Source: Rufibacter immobilis (GTDB lineage: Bacteria > Bacteroidota > Bacteroidia > Cytophagales > Hymenobacteraceae). Taken from it: DNA of 64,000 nucleotides. Positions 16,973-25,058 of the stretch are shown here, in pieces. The translations under genes were made by a program, and so were the position numbers. The DNA is taken from NCBI RefSeq assembly GCF_003721565.1, contig NZ_RJJE01000002.1:62001-126000 (forward strand), given 5' to 3'. Positions within the stretch are counted from its first letter, which is position 1; each line of letters begins with the position of its first letter. The notes beneath the pieces were generated by a model. The model did no database searches, was not told the DNA's origin, and saw only the letters and a list, made by a program, of their open reading frames with translations.

Positions 16973-17022
16973 CCGCCGTCTTAAATAAGCCACAGTTGCT
17001 TGTTAAAGACGGCGGTTTCTTT
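16973..17022 (+). terminator. intrinsic terminator after gltX
   Basis: Stem ccgccgtctt (16973-16982) pairs with aagacggcgg (17006-17015), followed by tttcttttt on the plus strand. Confidence 0.75.
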
Positions 17023-17112
17023 TTAATTCGTTTATCCTTCTTCCAGATTTCCCGTTTGTAATAAAAGGCAGACCGGGCGGCTGTGTGTTGCTGCGGTGTA
17101 AACTTTACTACT

Positions 17113-17475
17113 ATGGCAAAGAAGAAAGCAGATAAAGACAAAAAAGAGAATAAGCCAGAGAAGAAGGCGAAAGTACATCCAGAGCTGGAAGGCTTTGAGA
17201 TCAAGATCAACCCTTTAGGCGATATCACCTCCAACTTCAACATTGACCAGTTGAATTCCTTCCTGGACCGCAACGTCACCGACAAAAAGCTGGTGGGCGA
17301 CCAAGGCAAGAAACGGGCCCAGGAGGAGGAAGAGGAATATCCCATTGAGGAAACCGTGGATGAAGAGGAGAACGAGGAGGATTTCTTCAAAAAAGGAGCA
17401 TCTTTAGAGGACGAAGACGATGATTTCCCTGACAAAGGCGATGAGGCTTCTAAACCCACTCCCAAGAAAAAATAA
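17113..17475 (+). CDS. charged low-complexity hypothetical protein
   Basis: A 120-residue hydrophilic protein with no recognised domain. Seen: a Lys-rich start (MAKKKADKDKKENK), a short central segment that looks folded (GFEIKINPLGDITSNFNIDQLNSFLDRNV), a long Glu/Asp-rich part and a basic tail (PTPKKK). The centre, with its regular hydrophobic spacing, may be a binding motif. The ATG at 17113 is preferred over the upstream frame opening (MCCCGV). It ends 12 nt before the AIM24 gene and is probably co-transcribed with it. Function unknown. Confidence 0.65.
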   Translation: MAKKKADKDKKENKPEKKAKVHPELEGFEIKINPLGDITSNFNIDQLNSFLDRNVTDKKLVGDQGKKRAQEEEEEYPIEETVDEEENEEDFFKKGASLEDEDDDFPDKGDEASKPTPKKK

Positions 17476-17487
17476 CCCTAAACCCCT

Positions 17488-18249
17488 ATGACATCCCACG
17501 AAGTAGACTACCGTATTTACGGCTCAGACATCCAGGTATTGGAAGTAGAACTGGACCCGCAGGAAACCGTGATTGCCGAGGCCGGCGCCATGGTGTTCAT
17601 GGAAGACGGCATCCAGTTTGAAACCAAGATGGGCGATGGATCCAACCCCAGTTCAGGCTTCTTCGGAAAGCTGATGCAGATGGGGAGCCGCGCCATTACC
17701 GGTGAATCGCTGTTCATGACGCACTTTACCCACCGCGGCTATGGCAAAGCCAAAGTAGGTTTCTCGGCTCCTTACCCCGGCACTATCGTTCCCATTAGCC
17801 TGGCGGAGTATCCTAACGGTTTAATTGTGCAGAAAGACGGGTTCCTGGCGGCGGCCTTGGGCACCAGAATCGCCATGCACTTCAACCAGCGGCTGGGGGC
17901 CGGGTTCTTCGGGGGCGAAGGCTTTATCATGCAACGTCTCACCGGCGATGGTCTGGCCTTCATCCACGCGGGTGGTACTGTCATTGAGCGCCACCTGCAC
18001 AACGAGACCCTGCGCATAGACACCGGCTGCGTGGTAGCCTTTGAAAGCGGAATTGATTTTGATATTCAGCGGGCGGGCGGCTTGCGTTCCATGGTGTTCG
18101 GTGGCGAAGGTTTGTTCCTGGCCACCCTCAGAGGCACCGGCCGGGTCTGGATCCAGTCTATGCCCGTGAAGAAACTGATTCAGGCATTGATGCCATACGG
18201 CGGCAACTCCAACAAAGAGGGCGGTTTGCTGAGCAGCTTCTTAGAATAG
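17488..18249 (+). CDS. AIM24 / TIGR00266 family protein
   Basis: A 253-residue member of the AIM24 (TIGR00266) family of beta-helical, TRAF-like-fold proteins. Seen: [17 protein letters not shown], a Gly/Phe-rich middle ([27 protein letters not shown]), [23 protein letters not shown] and a Gly-rich tail. These are typical of the family. The yeast namesake is mitochondrial, but bacterial functions are not established. It is the second gene of a pair with the charged protein upstream, and a terminator follows at 18299-18326. Confidence 0.88.
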   Translation: MTSHEVDYRIYGSDIQVLEVELDPQETVIAEAGAMVFMEDGIQFETKMGDGSNPSSGFFGKLMQMGSRAITGESLFMTHFTHRGYGKAKVGFSAPYPGTIVPISLAEYPNGLIVQKDGFLAAALGTRIAMHFNQRLGAGFFGGEGFIMQRLTGDGLAFIHAGGTVIERHLHNETLRIDTGCVVAFESGIDFDIQRAGGLRSMVFGGEGLFLATLRGTGRVWIQSMPVKKLIQALMPYGGNSNKEGGLLSSFLE

Positions 18250-18298
18250 CCGTTCCTCCAGCGCACCTTGCGTGCGGCAGCGCCTGATATACGTTTAC

Positions 18299-18326
18299 AA
18301 AACACCGCCTTAAAAGGCGGTGTTTT
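18299..18326. terminator. hairpin terminator after the AIM24 gene
   Basis: aaaacaccgcc pairs with ggcggtgtttt around ttaaaa. It abuts the next palindromic repeat, whose left flank uses the same T run. Confidence 0.7.
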
Positions 18327-18366
18327 GCGTTTAGGGGCTCTTTTTTGAAAAAGAGCCCCTAAACGC
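18327..18366. repeat. 40-bp palindromic repeat, copy 7 (symmetric, extended)
   Basis: gcgtttaggggctcttttt / aaaaagagcccctaaacgc. Flanks tttt and aaaa extend the stem to 18323-18370, between convergent AIM24 and GH3 genes. Confidence 0.95.
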
Positions 18367-18384
18367 AAAAATGGAGCAATTAAC

Positions 18385-19902
18385 CTATAGATTATTCACA
18401 GCCAGAATCTCCTCCAGATACTCCCGGTTGTTGGCCAGGCGCGGTACCTTGTGTTGTCCGCCCATTTTGCCTTTGTGCTGGAGCCAATTGAGGAAAGCGC
18501 CTGCGGGGGCTACCGTGATTAGGGGTGCCTGCAGGGCCAGGTCTTTCTGGCGCTTGGCGTCATAGTCTGAGTTCACAGTGCGCAGCGTCTGGTCTAATAC
18601 CTGCGTAAACTGATCCAGGCTGGAAGGCTGCTGGGAGAATTCAATCACCCACTGGTGGCCGCCTTTGCTTTTGCCTTCAAAATAGACCGGTGCCGCGGTA
18701 AAGTTGGTGATGGTGGCGTTGGTAGCCTCACAGGCTTTGGTGATGGCAGTCTCGGCGTTTTCCACTACCACCTCTTCGCCAAAGGCGTTGATGAAGTGCT
18801 TGGTACGGCCAGATATTTTAATGCGGTACGGGTCCAGCGATGTGAACTTGATGGTGTCCCCTATCTTATAGCGCCACAGCCCGGCATTGGTGGAGATAAG
18901 CAGGGCATAGTTCTTGCCTAATTCCACTTGGTCTAGCGTGAGCACCTGCGGTTGCTCCTGGTCCATCTGGTCAACGGGAATGAACTCATAGAACACGCCG
19001 TAATCCAGCATCAGGAGCATCTCGTCCAGCAGGCTGGGCTCATCCTGTATCCCGAAGAAGCCTTCCGAGGCATTGTATACCTCCAGATACTTCATCTTAT
19101 GGCTTGGAATCAGCTGGCGGAACAACTCCCGGTACGGCCCGAAGGCCACGGCACCGTGGGTGAACAGCTCCAGGTTAGGCCATACCTCCGTGATGTCTTT
19201 GGCGCCGGTCTCCTCCAGAATCCGGTTCAGGAGCACATAGGTCCAGGTGGGCACGCCCGAAAGACTGGTCACATTTTCTTTGACGGTGATCTCCACCATC
19301 TTCTCTATCTTCTCCTCCCACTTGTCCATGAGCGCTACTTTGAGCGGGGGAGTGCGCATGGCCTCGGCCCAAACGGGAAGGTTCTGCATGATCACGGCAG
19401 AGACATCGCCGCAGCGGGTATTGCTGTTGAAGTCATTAGGATGGTGGCTCCCGCCAATGGACAAGCCTTTGCCAGAGAACACCTTGGTGTCTGGGTAGTT
19501 GTTCACGAAGATAGACAGCATGTCTTTGCCACCTTTGTAATGGCAGTCTTCCAGCGCCTCCGGGGTAACGGGAATGAACTTGCTGCGGGCGTTGGTGGTA
19601 CCAGAGGATTTGGCGAACCATTCCACCTTGCTGGGCCACAGCACATTCTGCTCGCCCCGCATCACCCGCTCAATGTACGGGTACAGGTCTTCATAGGCAC
19701 TGACTGGTACCCGCTCCTGAAATTCCCGCACGGTTAACTTGTCTGAATAGCCGTATTTCTGTCCCCACTCTGTGCCTCTGGCAGTATGGATAAGATTGGT
19801 AAACAACTCGTTCTGCACATCATGCGGGTACTTCCGGAAGAGATCTATCTGATGGATTCTCTTCTTCATGACCCACGTTACCAGCGAATTGATTATCTCC
19901 AC
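18385..19902 (-). CDS. GH3 family (auxin-responsive promoter family) protein
   Basis: A 505-residue protein of the GH3 family, related to acyl-adenylate-forming enzymes. Plant GH3 proteins join amino acids to jasmonate or auxin; bacterial members have unknown substrates. Seen: EWFAKSSGTTNARSKFIPV at the P-loop-like region, LEVYNASEGFFGIQ, LLISTNAGLWRYKIGDTIKF, and KISGRTKHFINAFGEEV. The start is GTG at 19902 giving MEIINSLVTWVMKKRIHQ; an ATG lies 11 codons further in. It is next to lptB in the same direction. Confidence 0.88.
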   Translation of the reverse strand: MEIINSLVTWVMKKRIHQIDLFRKYPHDVQNELFTNLIHTARGTEWGQKYGYSDKLTVREFQERVPVSAYEDLYPYIERVMRGEQNVLWPSKVEWFAKSSGTTNARSKFIPVTPEALEDCHYKGGKDMLSIFVNNYPDTKVFSGKGLSIGGSHHPNDFNSNTRCGDVSAVIMQNLPVWAEAMRTPPLKVALMDKWEEKIEKMVEITVKENVTSLSGVPTWTYVLLNRILEETGAKDITEVWPNLELFTHGAVAFGPYRELFRQLIPSHKMKYLEVYNASEGFFGIQDEPSLLDEMLLMLDYGVFYEFIPVDQMDQEQPQVLTLDQVELGKNYALLISTNAGLWRYKIGDTIKFTSLDPYRIKISGRTKHFINAFGEEVVVENAETAITKACEATNATITNFTAAPVYFEGKSKGGHQWVIEFSQQPSSLDQFTQVLDQTLRTVNSDYDAKRQKDLALQAPLITVAPAGAFLNWLQHKGKMGGQHKVPRLANNREYLEEILAVNNL

Positions 19903-20022
19903 TCTATAGAATTGTTGATGGTTGGTTGTTGATTGCCTAAAAGTATGAGCTTGTACTGTTATATCGCTTTTTGGTTTCCGATGATAGCAGTTAACCTTCT
20001 AGAAACGGCCTTTCCTCCTCCC

Positions 20023-20139
20023 TTGTCCTCCTAAAAGGATCTTGTAGGCGAACAAGAGCGCCGTTAGCTATGGGAAAACCACCTTTCCTTTTATCAACCG
20101 CTTTTAGATCTGACCCACAAGGTTCTTTTAGGAGGACAA
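20023..20139. repeat. long-range inverted repeat between the lptB and GH3 genes
   Basis: Arm 20023-20045 (ttgtcctcctaaaagg...) is complementary to 20117-20139 (...ttttaggaggacaa) at all but about two of 23 positions, with a 71-nt spacer. It lies just after the lptB stop codon on the minus strand. Confidence 0.7.
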
Positions 20140-20176
20140 AAGAAAGTGTAGTCCTTAGAACACCTGGCAATCAGAA

Positions 20177-20908
20177 TCAGACTTTCCGCTTCAGCTCAAA
20201 GTGCTTGCCCAGGTATACCCGGCGCACCTGTTCGTCGGCGGCCAGCTCTTCGGCGGTGCCGGCTTTCAGGATCTTTCCCTCAAAAAGCAGATAGGCGCGG
20301 TCCACGATGGAAAGGGTCTCGTTCACGTTGTGGTCTGTGATAAGGATCCCGATGTTCTTGGTTTTGAGCTTGGCCACTATGGTTTGGATCTCTTCCACGG
20401 CAATGGGGTCTACCCCGGCAAAAGGCTCATCCAGCAACACGAAGGAAGGGTCTACGGCCAGGGCGCGGGCAATCTCGGTGCGGCGGCGTTCCCCGCCTGA
20501 GAGTACCACACCTTTGTTTTTGCGCACGTGCGTGAGCGAGAACTCTTCCAGCAATTCCTCTACCTTCTCGCGGCGCGCCTGCTTGGATTTATCGGTCATC
20601 TCCAGCACAGACATGATGTTCTCTTCCACCGTGAGGTCGCGGAACACAGAGGCCTCCTGCGCCAGGTAACCCACTCCTTTCTTCGCGCGGCGGTACATGG
20701 GCAGGTCCGTGATGTCTTCCTGGTCCAGGAAAATACGGCCGGAGTTGGGTTTCACCAGCCCCACAATCATGTAGAACGAGGTGGTTTTACCGGCACCGTT
20801 AGGCCCCAGCAGCCCCACAATCTCCCCTTGGTTCACCTCCACACTCACATCGTTCACTACCGTGCGAGACTTATATTTTTTGAAAAGATTTTCGGAACGT
20901 AGAATCAT
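20177..20908 (-). CDS. lptB: LPS export ABC transporter ATP-binding protein
   Basis: A 243-residue ABC ATPase. Seen: Walker A GPNGAGKT at residues 35-42, signature LSGGERRR, Walker [14 protein letters not shown] and the H-loop ITDHNV. The LptB-type motifs [20 protein letters not shown] and [20 protein letters not shown] distinguish it from general ABC proteins. It would power LPS extraction from the inner membrane together with LptF/G (not in this window) and LptC, encoded at 30.7-31.2 kb. It is divergent from the GH25 gene. Confidence 0.94.
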   Translation of the reverse strand: MILRSENLFKKYKSRTVVNDVSVEVNQGEIVGLLGPNGAGKTTSFYMIVGLVKPNSGRIFLDQEDITDLPMYRRAKKGVGYLAQEASVFRDLTVEENIMSVLEMTDKSKQARREKVEELLEEFSLTHVRKNKGVVLSGGERRRTEIARALAVDPSFVLLDEPFAGVDPIAVEEIQTIVAKLKTKNIGILITDHNVNETLSIVDRAYLLFEGKILKAGTAEELAADEQVRRVYLGKHFELKRKV

Positions 20909-21102
20909 CGCTTAAAATTAAGGAATTAACCTTATATCTTTTGCGTTAACGCCCAAGTGGGCCCGGTACGTGTACGCAATGAAGTTGGTTGCGCCAATTT
21001 TATCAGTTAGCGAACAAGTTTCTGTATTTATAGCATTTTATTTGCGAGGGCGCAAAATAACTCTTAACTTTTACTACATAGTTTTACACCAGTACTTCCC
21101 TC

Positions 21103-21852
21103 ATGTTTTCCTTCTCAAGACTGGTAACGGGTCGCGCGGGAGTGGCCGTTGCCTTGTTTGTCTGCTTTCTAACCCTTGTGAGCGCCCGCACGTTCACCGG
21201 TGAGTACTTGCACGGCATTGACGTATCACGTTACCAGAAGGAAGTAGACTGGAGAAACGTCAAAGACTCCAACATCAACTTCGCCTTTATCAAAGCCACC
21301 GAAGGCGATTTCCTGAAAGACCCTTACTTTGACCGCAACTGGGAGCACAGCCGCCAGCACGGCATTAAGCGCGGCGCTTACCATTTCTTTCTGCCCTGGG
21401 TAGACGCTGACCAGCAGTTGGCCCATTTCAAAAGAAACGTTGTTTTACAGCCCGGCGATCTGGCCCCGGTGCTGGACATTGAAACCTTCGCGCAGGATGT
21501 TTCTGATGCCCAGATGCGGCAGAACATACGCCGGTGGCTGGAAGGCGCGGAGGCGCACTACGGCGTGAAGCCCATCATCTACACCTACCAAGGGTTCTAT
21601 GACCGCAAGCTGAGAGGCCATTTTGCCGGTTACCGCTTCTGGATTGCCCGCTACAAAAACGAAGAGCCTTCTACCCATCCTTCAGACAAGATGGCGTTCT
21701 GGCAGTACTCAGAGAAAGGCATTGTAAACGGCATTGAGGCCCCGGTAGACGTGAACTGGTTCTACGGCGACTTAGCGGCCCTTAACACCTTGTGCGTTCC
21801 TAAACTGCCTGTTTCCTCTGCCGGAGCAATGGCCCAGAAAGAAGCGTTTTAA
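21103..21852 (+). CDS. GH25 family lysozyme
   Basis: A 249-residue glycoside hydrolase family 25 protein, expected to cut peptidoglycan (1,4-beta-muramidase). Seen: an N-terminal hydrophobic export segment (residues 12-28), HGIDVSRYQKEVDW with Asp40, FAFIKATEGDFLKDPYF, GAYHFFLPW, and APVLDIETF holding the catalytic Asp-x-Glu pair. Length is typical. The last codons and the TAA stop lie within the degenerate left arm of a palindromic repeat (21844-21883). Confidence 0.9.
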   Translation: MFSFSRLVTGRAGVAVALFVCFLTLVSARTFTGEYLHGIDVSRYQKEVDWRNVKDSNINFAFIKATEGDFLKDPYFDRNWEHSRQHGIKRGAYHFFLPWVDADQQLAHFKRNVVLQPGDLAPVLDIETFAQDVSDAQMRQNIRRWLEGAEAHYGVKPIIYTYQGFYDRKLRGHFAGYRFWIARYKNEEPSTHPSDKMAFWQYSEKGIVNGIEAPVDVNWFYGDLAALNTLCVPKLPVSSAGAMAQKEAF

Positions 21853-21883
21853 GCCTAATTCCGGAAAAAGAGCCGCTAAACGG
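21844..21883. repeat. 40-bp palindromic repeat, copy 8 (asymmetric), overlaps a stop codon
   Basis: Diverged arm gcgttttaagcctaattcc and conserved arm gaaaaagagccgctaaacgg. The diverged arm contains the TAA stop of the GH25 lysozyme gene at 21850-21852. Confidence 0.85.
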
Positions 21884-21910
21884 AAAACCCTTCCCTGCTG
21901 CCCCCAAAGG

Positions 21911-22306
21911 CTAGTGCAGAAGTTTAGCCTTTGCCTTCCGTTTCGCGAGCAGCCAGCCTACAGCGAAACCCATCATGGCTCCTAGCCAATAAGGCCTTGC
22001 CGGGGACACCGGAACGTAGCGGGTTCTTTTGGCGGTGATTTCAAAAACTCCTTTGGGAATGGTGATGAGACCGGCCCCAGCCCCACTGCCCTGCCCCTGG
22101 CGATCCTGCACGCCTTCTTCGGCTTCTCGTTCGCCGCTCCCCTGTCCTCCGCCCAAACCTAACACCACCTGCGCCACCGGCACAATGGTTTTGCCCTGGG
22201 CATGAATGGGTTCGCCAAAGATATTTTGGATGGACGCGTTCTGGTTCAGGCTTCCGGCTATGTGGGCCACCACGTTTCTGTCTTCTTGAGCGTTGGAAGA
22301 AATCAT
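21911..22306 (-). CDS. GerW (YtfJ) family protein
   Basis: A 131-residue protein of the GerW/YtfJ family, named from spore germination in Bacillus. Seen: FGEPIHAQGKTIVPVAQVVLGLGGGQG, the family's core, in parts a Gly/Glu/Gln-rich linker, GAGLITIPKGVFEI, and a C-terminal membrane helix (YWLGAMMGFAVGWLLA) followed by a Lys/Arg tail. The ATG at 22306 is used. There is no sign that this organism forms spores, so the role is unknown; the single helix suggests a membrane anchor. Confidence 0.75.
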   Translation of the reverse strand: MISSNAQEDRNVVAHIAGSLNQNASIQNIFGEPIHAQGKTIVPVAQVVLGLGGGQGSGEREAEEGVQDRQGQGSGAGAGLITIPKGVFEITAKRTRYVPVSPARPYWLGAMMGFAVGWLLAKRKAKAKLLH

Positions 22307-22433
22307 CTTATACAAAGGCTGGTTTCCTGCCTCTGTACCGCATCTTGCCGCCAAATGTTACTTTCACCCTCAAACCCAGCCTTCAGTGATTGCCTATAGA
22401 GATAAGTAAAAGCTATTCTCCCCGCTGAGTACG

Positions 22434-22473
22434 CTGTTTTAGCCCTAATTTTAGAAAAAGAGCCGCTAAACGC
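22434..22473. repeat. 40-bp palindromic repeat, copy 9 (asymmetric)
   Basis: Diverged arm ctgttttagccctaatttt, conserved arm agaaaaagagccgctaaacgc. It lies between recJ (stop) and the GerW-like gene (start), both minus strand. Confidence 0.87.
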
Positions 22474-22498
22474 ACTGAAGGACGAAAGAAAGTTTCCG

Positions 22499-24211
22499 TT
22501 ATTCCTGGAACCGGATGTCTTTGATCCGAAGCTGTAGGGTCACGTTGCCCCTGAAGACGTTCTCCTCTATGCAGTAGCACACATCAAACGGAATACCTTT
22601 CTGGATGCGGGGATAATATTCGGCCATGCCGAAAGCAATGGCGTCAAAGGAAATGTCGCCATCCTGGGTGAGGCGGAGCTTCAGGTGGGCGTCGCCTACC
22701 ACGCGGGCAGAACCGGTGTCATAGACGCAGGTGCTCATGAACACGGGCGCCATGTTGCCCGGGCCCAGCGGCTCCATCTGCTTCAGGATATTGAAAAAAT
22801 TAGGCCGTATCTGGTGGAACTCCAGGGGCATGTCTATCTCCACCATGGGTACCAACTGCTCTTCCAGAATGGTGCTGGCGACAATCTGCTCAAACTTCTC
22901 CCTGAAGGCGGGAACGTTCTCTACGGGCAGCGTAAGCCCGGCGGCGTACATATGGCCGCCAAACTGGTCCAGCAAATCTGAGCAAGCCAGTATAGCCTGG
23001 TGCACGTCAAACCCATGCACAGACCGCGCCGAGCCCGTGGCTTTGCCGTTAGACTCCGTGAGAATGATGGTAGGTCGGTAATATTTCTCTATGCAACGGG
23101 AGGCCACAATGCCCACCACGCCCTTATGCCAATTTTCCTTGAACAAGACCGTGGAGCGCGCATTCCGCAGGAAGTCATCCTCTTCAATCATCTGGAGGGC
23201 CTCTTTGGTGATGCTGGTGTCATGCCCCCGCCGCTCTGAGTTGGAGATATTGATGTTCTGGGCTACCTCAAAGGCTTCTTCTTTGGTCTTGGCCAGCAAC
23301 ATGGCTACAGAACGCTTGGCATCGCCCATGCGGCCGGCGGCGTTAATGCGCGGGGCAAACCCGAAGACGATCTGGGTAATATCCAGCTCGCTGCGCAAGT
23401 CTGCCAGTTCTTTCAGAGCCTCTAAGCCCGGGCGGAGCAGGTCTGCATTGTTCATGCGCTGTAGCCCGTGGTAGGCCAGCACGCGGTTTTCGCCGGTTAT
23501 GGGCACAATGTCTGCGGCTATGCTCACCACTACCAGATCTAAGAGCTGGTACAGCGGCTCCAGATCATACCCTTGGTGCAAACTGAACGCCTGCATGAAT
23601 TTAAAGCCTACGCCGCAGCCAGAGAGTTCTTTGTAGGGGTACGGGCAATCTGAACGCTTGGCATCCAGCACGGCTACGGCCTGGGGCAGTTGATCGTCGG
23701 GGAGGTGGTGGTCACAGATGATGAAGTCTATGTTGCGCTCATTGGCATACGCAATCTTGTCAATGGACTTTACGCCGCAGTCCAGGGAGATAATTAGGCT
23801 GAACCCATTTTCCTGGGCCCAATCTATGCCTTGGAACGAAATGCCATAGCCTTCCGCGTAGCGGTCTGGGATGTAGTACTCAATCCTGTCCTGGAAGTAG
23901 GGCTGCAGGAACCGGAAGACCAACGCCACGGAGGTGGTGCCGTCCACGTCATAATCGCCGTAAATGAGGATGCGCTCCTGGCGGTGCAGGGCATTTACCA
24001 GCCGGTCTACGGCTTTGTCCATGTCCTTGAGCAGGAACGGATCATGCAGGTCTTGCAGCGAGGGGCGGAAATACGCTTTGGCTTCCTCAAAGGTGCAAAT
24101 CTCACGCTGACAGAGGATGGCGGCCAGGGTGCGGCTAATGTTCAGGCTGTCTGCTAAATTCTGTACTTTTGCGGCGTCCGGCGCTTCCTTTACTACCCAT
24201 CGTTTCTGCAT
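22499..24211 (-). CDS. recJ: single-stranded-DNA-specific exonuclease RecJ
   Basis: A 570-residue RecJ, a 5'-to-3' single-strand exonuclease in recombination and mismatch repair. Seen: DHH-family motifs IYGDYDVDGTTS (Asp86, Asp88, Asp90), LDCGV and ICDHHLPD (D167-H168-H169), ADIVPITGENR, and the DHHA1 motif in SGKATGSARS-like form (ESNGKATGSARS). The C-terminal OB-like region ends with LQLRIKDIRFQE. A TAAATTTG box 37 nt upstream may be its promoter. Confidence 0.95.
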   Translation of the reverse strand: MQKRWVVKEAPDAAKVQNLADSLNISRTLAAILCQREICTFEEAKAYFRPSLQDLHDPFLLKDMDKAVDRLVNALHRQERILIYGDYDVDGTTSVALVFRFLQPYFQDRIEYYIPDRYAEGYGISFQGIDWAQENGFSLIISLDCGVKSIDKIAYANERNIDFIICDHHLPDDQLPQAVAVLDAKRSDCPYPYKELSGCGVGFKFMQAFSLHQGYDLEPLYQLLDLVVVSIAADIVPITGENRVLAYHGLQRMNNADLLRPGLEALKELADLRSELDITQIVFGFAPRINAAGRMGDAKRSVAMLLAKTKEEAFEVAQNINISNSERRGHDTSITKEALQMIEEDDFLRNARSTVLFKENWHKGVVGIVASRCIEKYYRPTIILTESNGKATGSARSVHGFDVHQAILACSDLLDQFGGHMYAAGLTLPVENVPAFREKFEQIVASTILEEQLVPMVEIDMPLEFHQIRPNFFNILKQMEPLGPGNMAPVFMSTCVYDTGSARVVGDAHLKLRLTQDGDISFDAIAFGMAEYYPRIQKGIPFDVCYCIEENVFRGNVTLQLRIKDIRFQE

Positions 24212-24247
24212 CGGTGTTGCTGCGGCTTAATCTGTGGTGTGAGGCCA

Positions 24248-24255
24248 CAAATTTA
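24248..24255 (-). promoter_or_regulatory. possible -7 box for recJ
   Basis: Minus-strand TAAATTTG matches TAnnTTTG and lies 36 nt upstream of the recJ ATG. No clear -33 box is seen. Confidence 0.35.
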
Positions 24256-24340
24256 CGAAATCTGAGAGAGAACCAGGCACTCCTTAGGGCTGCTTGGTGT
24301 TTTTAACAAAGCGAATCCGTTTTATTTTAGTTTCTGTCCC

Positions 24341-24457
24341 GTGAAAAGATTAAAAGAAATTTACCACAAGTACAAAGATTACGGCTTGGTAGACATTCTC
24401 ATGTACCTGTCTTTCTTCCTGTTCCTGGCTATCTTGTTCATCTTTTTCCGGGATTAG
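24341..24457 (+). CDS. 38-aa single-pass membrane protein
   Basis: A very small gene starting at GTG and ending at TAG. It encodes a basic N-terminus (KRLKEIYHKYKDYGLVD, about 17 residues) followed by a strongly hydrophobic helix (ILMYLSFFLFLAILFIFF) and a short RD end. The length, composition and membrane orientation (positive-inside, N-in) look like a real small membrane protein. It lies between divergent recJ and the PH-domain gene, and its stop codon touches the next palindromic repeat. Function unknown. Confidence 0.55.
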   Translation: MKRLKEIYHKYKDYGLVDILMYLSFFLFLAILFIFFRD

Positions 24458-24496
24458 CATTTAGCGGCTCTTTTTCCTAAAACAGGCCCTAAACGC
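24457..24496. repeat. 40-bp palindromic repeat, copy 10 (asymmetric), touches a stop codon
   Basis: gcatttagcggctctttttcc and aaaacaggccctaaacgc. Its first base is the last base of the 38-aa gene's stop codon. Confidence 0.85.
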
Positions 24497-24538
24497 CCAC
24501 GAGTGCCAGAACTTTGCTATCTTGAAGAAAAGAAACCA

Positions 24539-24979
24539 ATGGGTATGGCTCCCGTCACCTTCCTTTCCTCCAGAAGTTGGTTAAGTAGTTTGACTATCTG
24601 GGGCACCTCGCTCCTGCTGCTGGGCTTACTGGCCACGGAAGTACAAAGTACCATGCCCCTACTGGGTAAAATCGCGCTGGCCTTGCTCTGCCTCCTCCTC
24701 TGCGGACTGCTCCTCTGGATTTGGTTTGGCACCTTCTATCGCATTACCTCCTCTACCCTTTCCTACAGAAGCGGCCCTATTCATGGGCAGATACCGGTGC
24801 AGCAGATTAAAGAGATCAGGCTGAATACCTATCTGTGGTCTGGGTTGCGTCCGGCGCTGGGGCCGAAGGGGCTGGTGGTTCTTTATAACAAGTGGGACGA
24901 AATCTACCTTTCACCGCTGGACCAGGAAACCTTCCTGAAGACGCTACTACAGCTTAATCCAGATATTATAATTTCTTAA
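24539..24979 (+). CDS. PH domain-containing membrane protein (bPH_4-like)
   Basis: A 146-residue protein with two membrane helices (residues 12-30 and 38-57) followed by a bacterial PH-like domain. Seen: TFYRITSSTLSYRSGPIHG and QIPVQQIKEIRLNTYLWSG, then LGPKGLVVLYNKWDEIYLSP, which match the bPH_4 (DUF1200) pattern. The ATG at 24539 (or 24545) is preferred to a GTG 12 codons upstream that falls within the repeat's downstream flank. Function unknown, probably a membrane-associated scaffold. Confidence 0.7.
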   Translation: MGMAPVTFLSSRSWLSSLTIWGTSLLLLGLLATEVQSTMPLLGKIALALLCLLLCGLLLWIWFGTFYRITSSTLSYRSGPIHGQIPVQQIKEIRLNTYLWSGLRPALGPKGLVVLYNKWDEIYLSPLDQETFLKTLLQLNPDIIIS

Positions 24980-25004
24980 TATTCTACTGCCTTCCCCGTG
25001 CGGT

Positions 25005-25044
25005 GCGTTTAGCGCCTGTTTTTGGAAAAAGAGCCCCTAAACGC
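25005..25044. repeat. 40-bp palindromic repeat, copy 11 (symmetric, extended)
   Basis: gcgtttagcgcctgttttt / aaaaagagcccctaaacgc; flanks gcggt and accgc extend it to 25000-25049, between convergent PH-domain and TPR genes. Confidence 0.95.
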
Positions 25045-25058
25045 ACCGCATGGTTTCC

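Noticed and set aside
18952-19737. A 261-codon open frame antisense to the GH3 gene
   Set aside because: No homology or start signal; shadow of the real gene.
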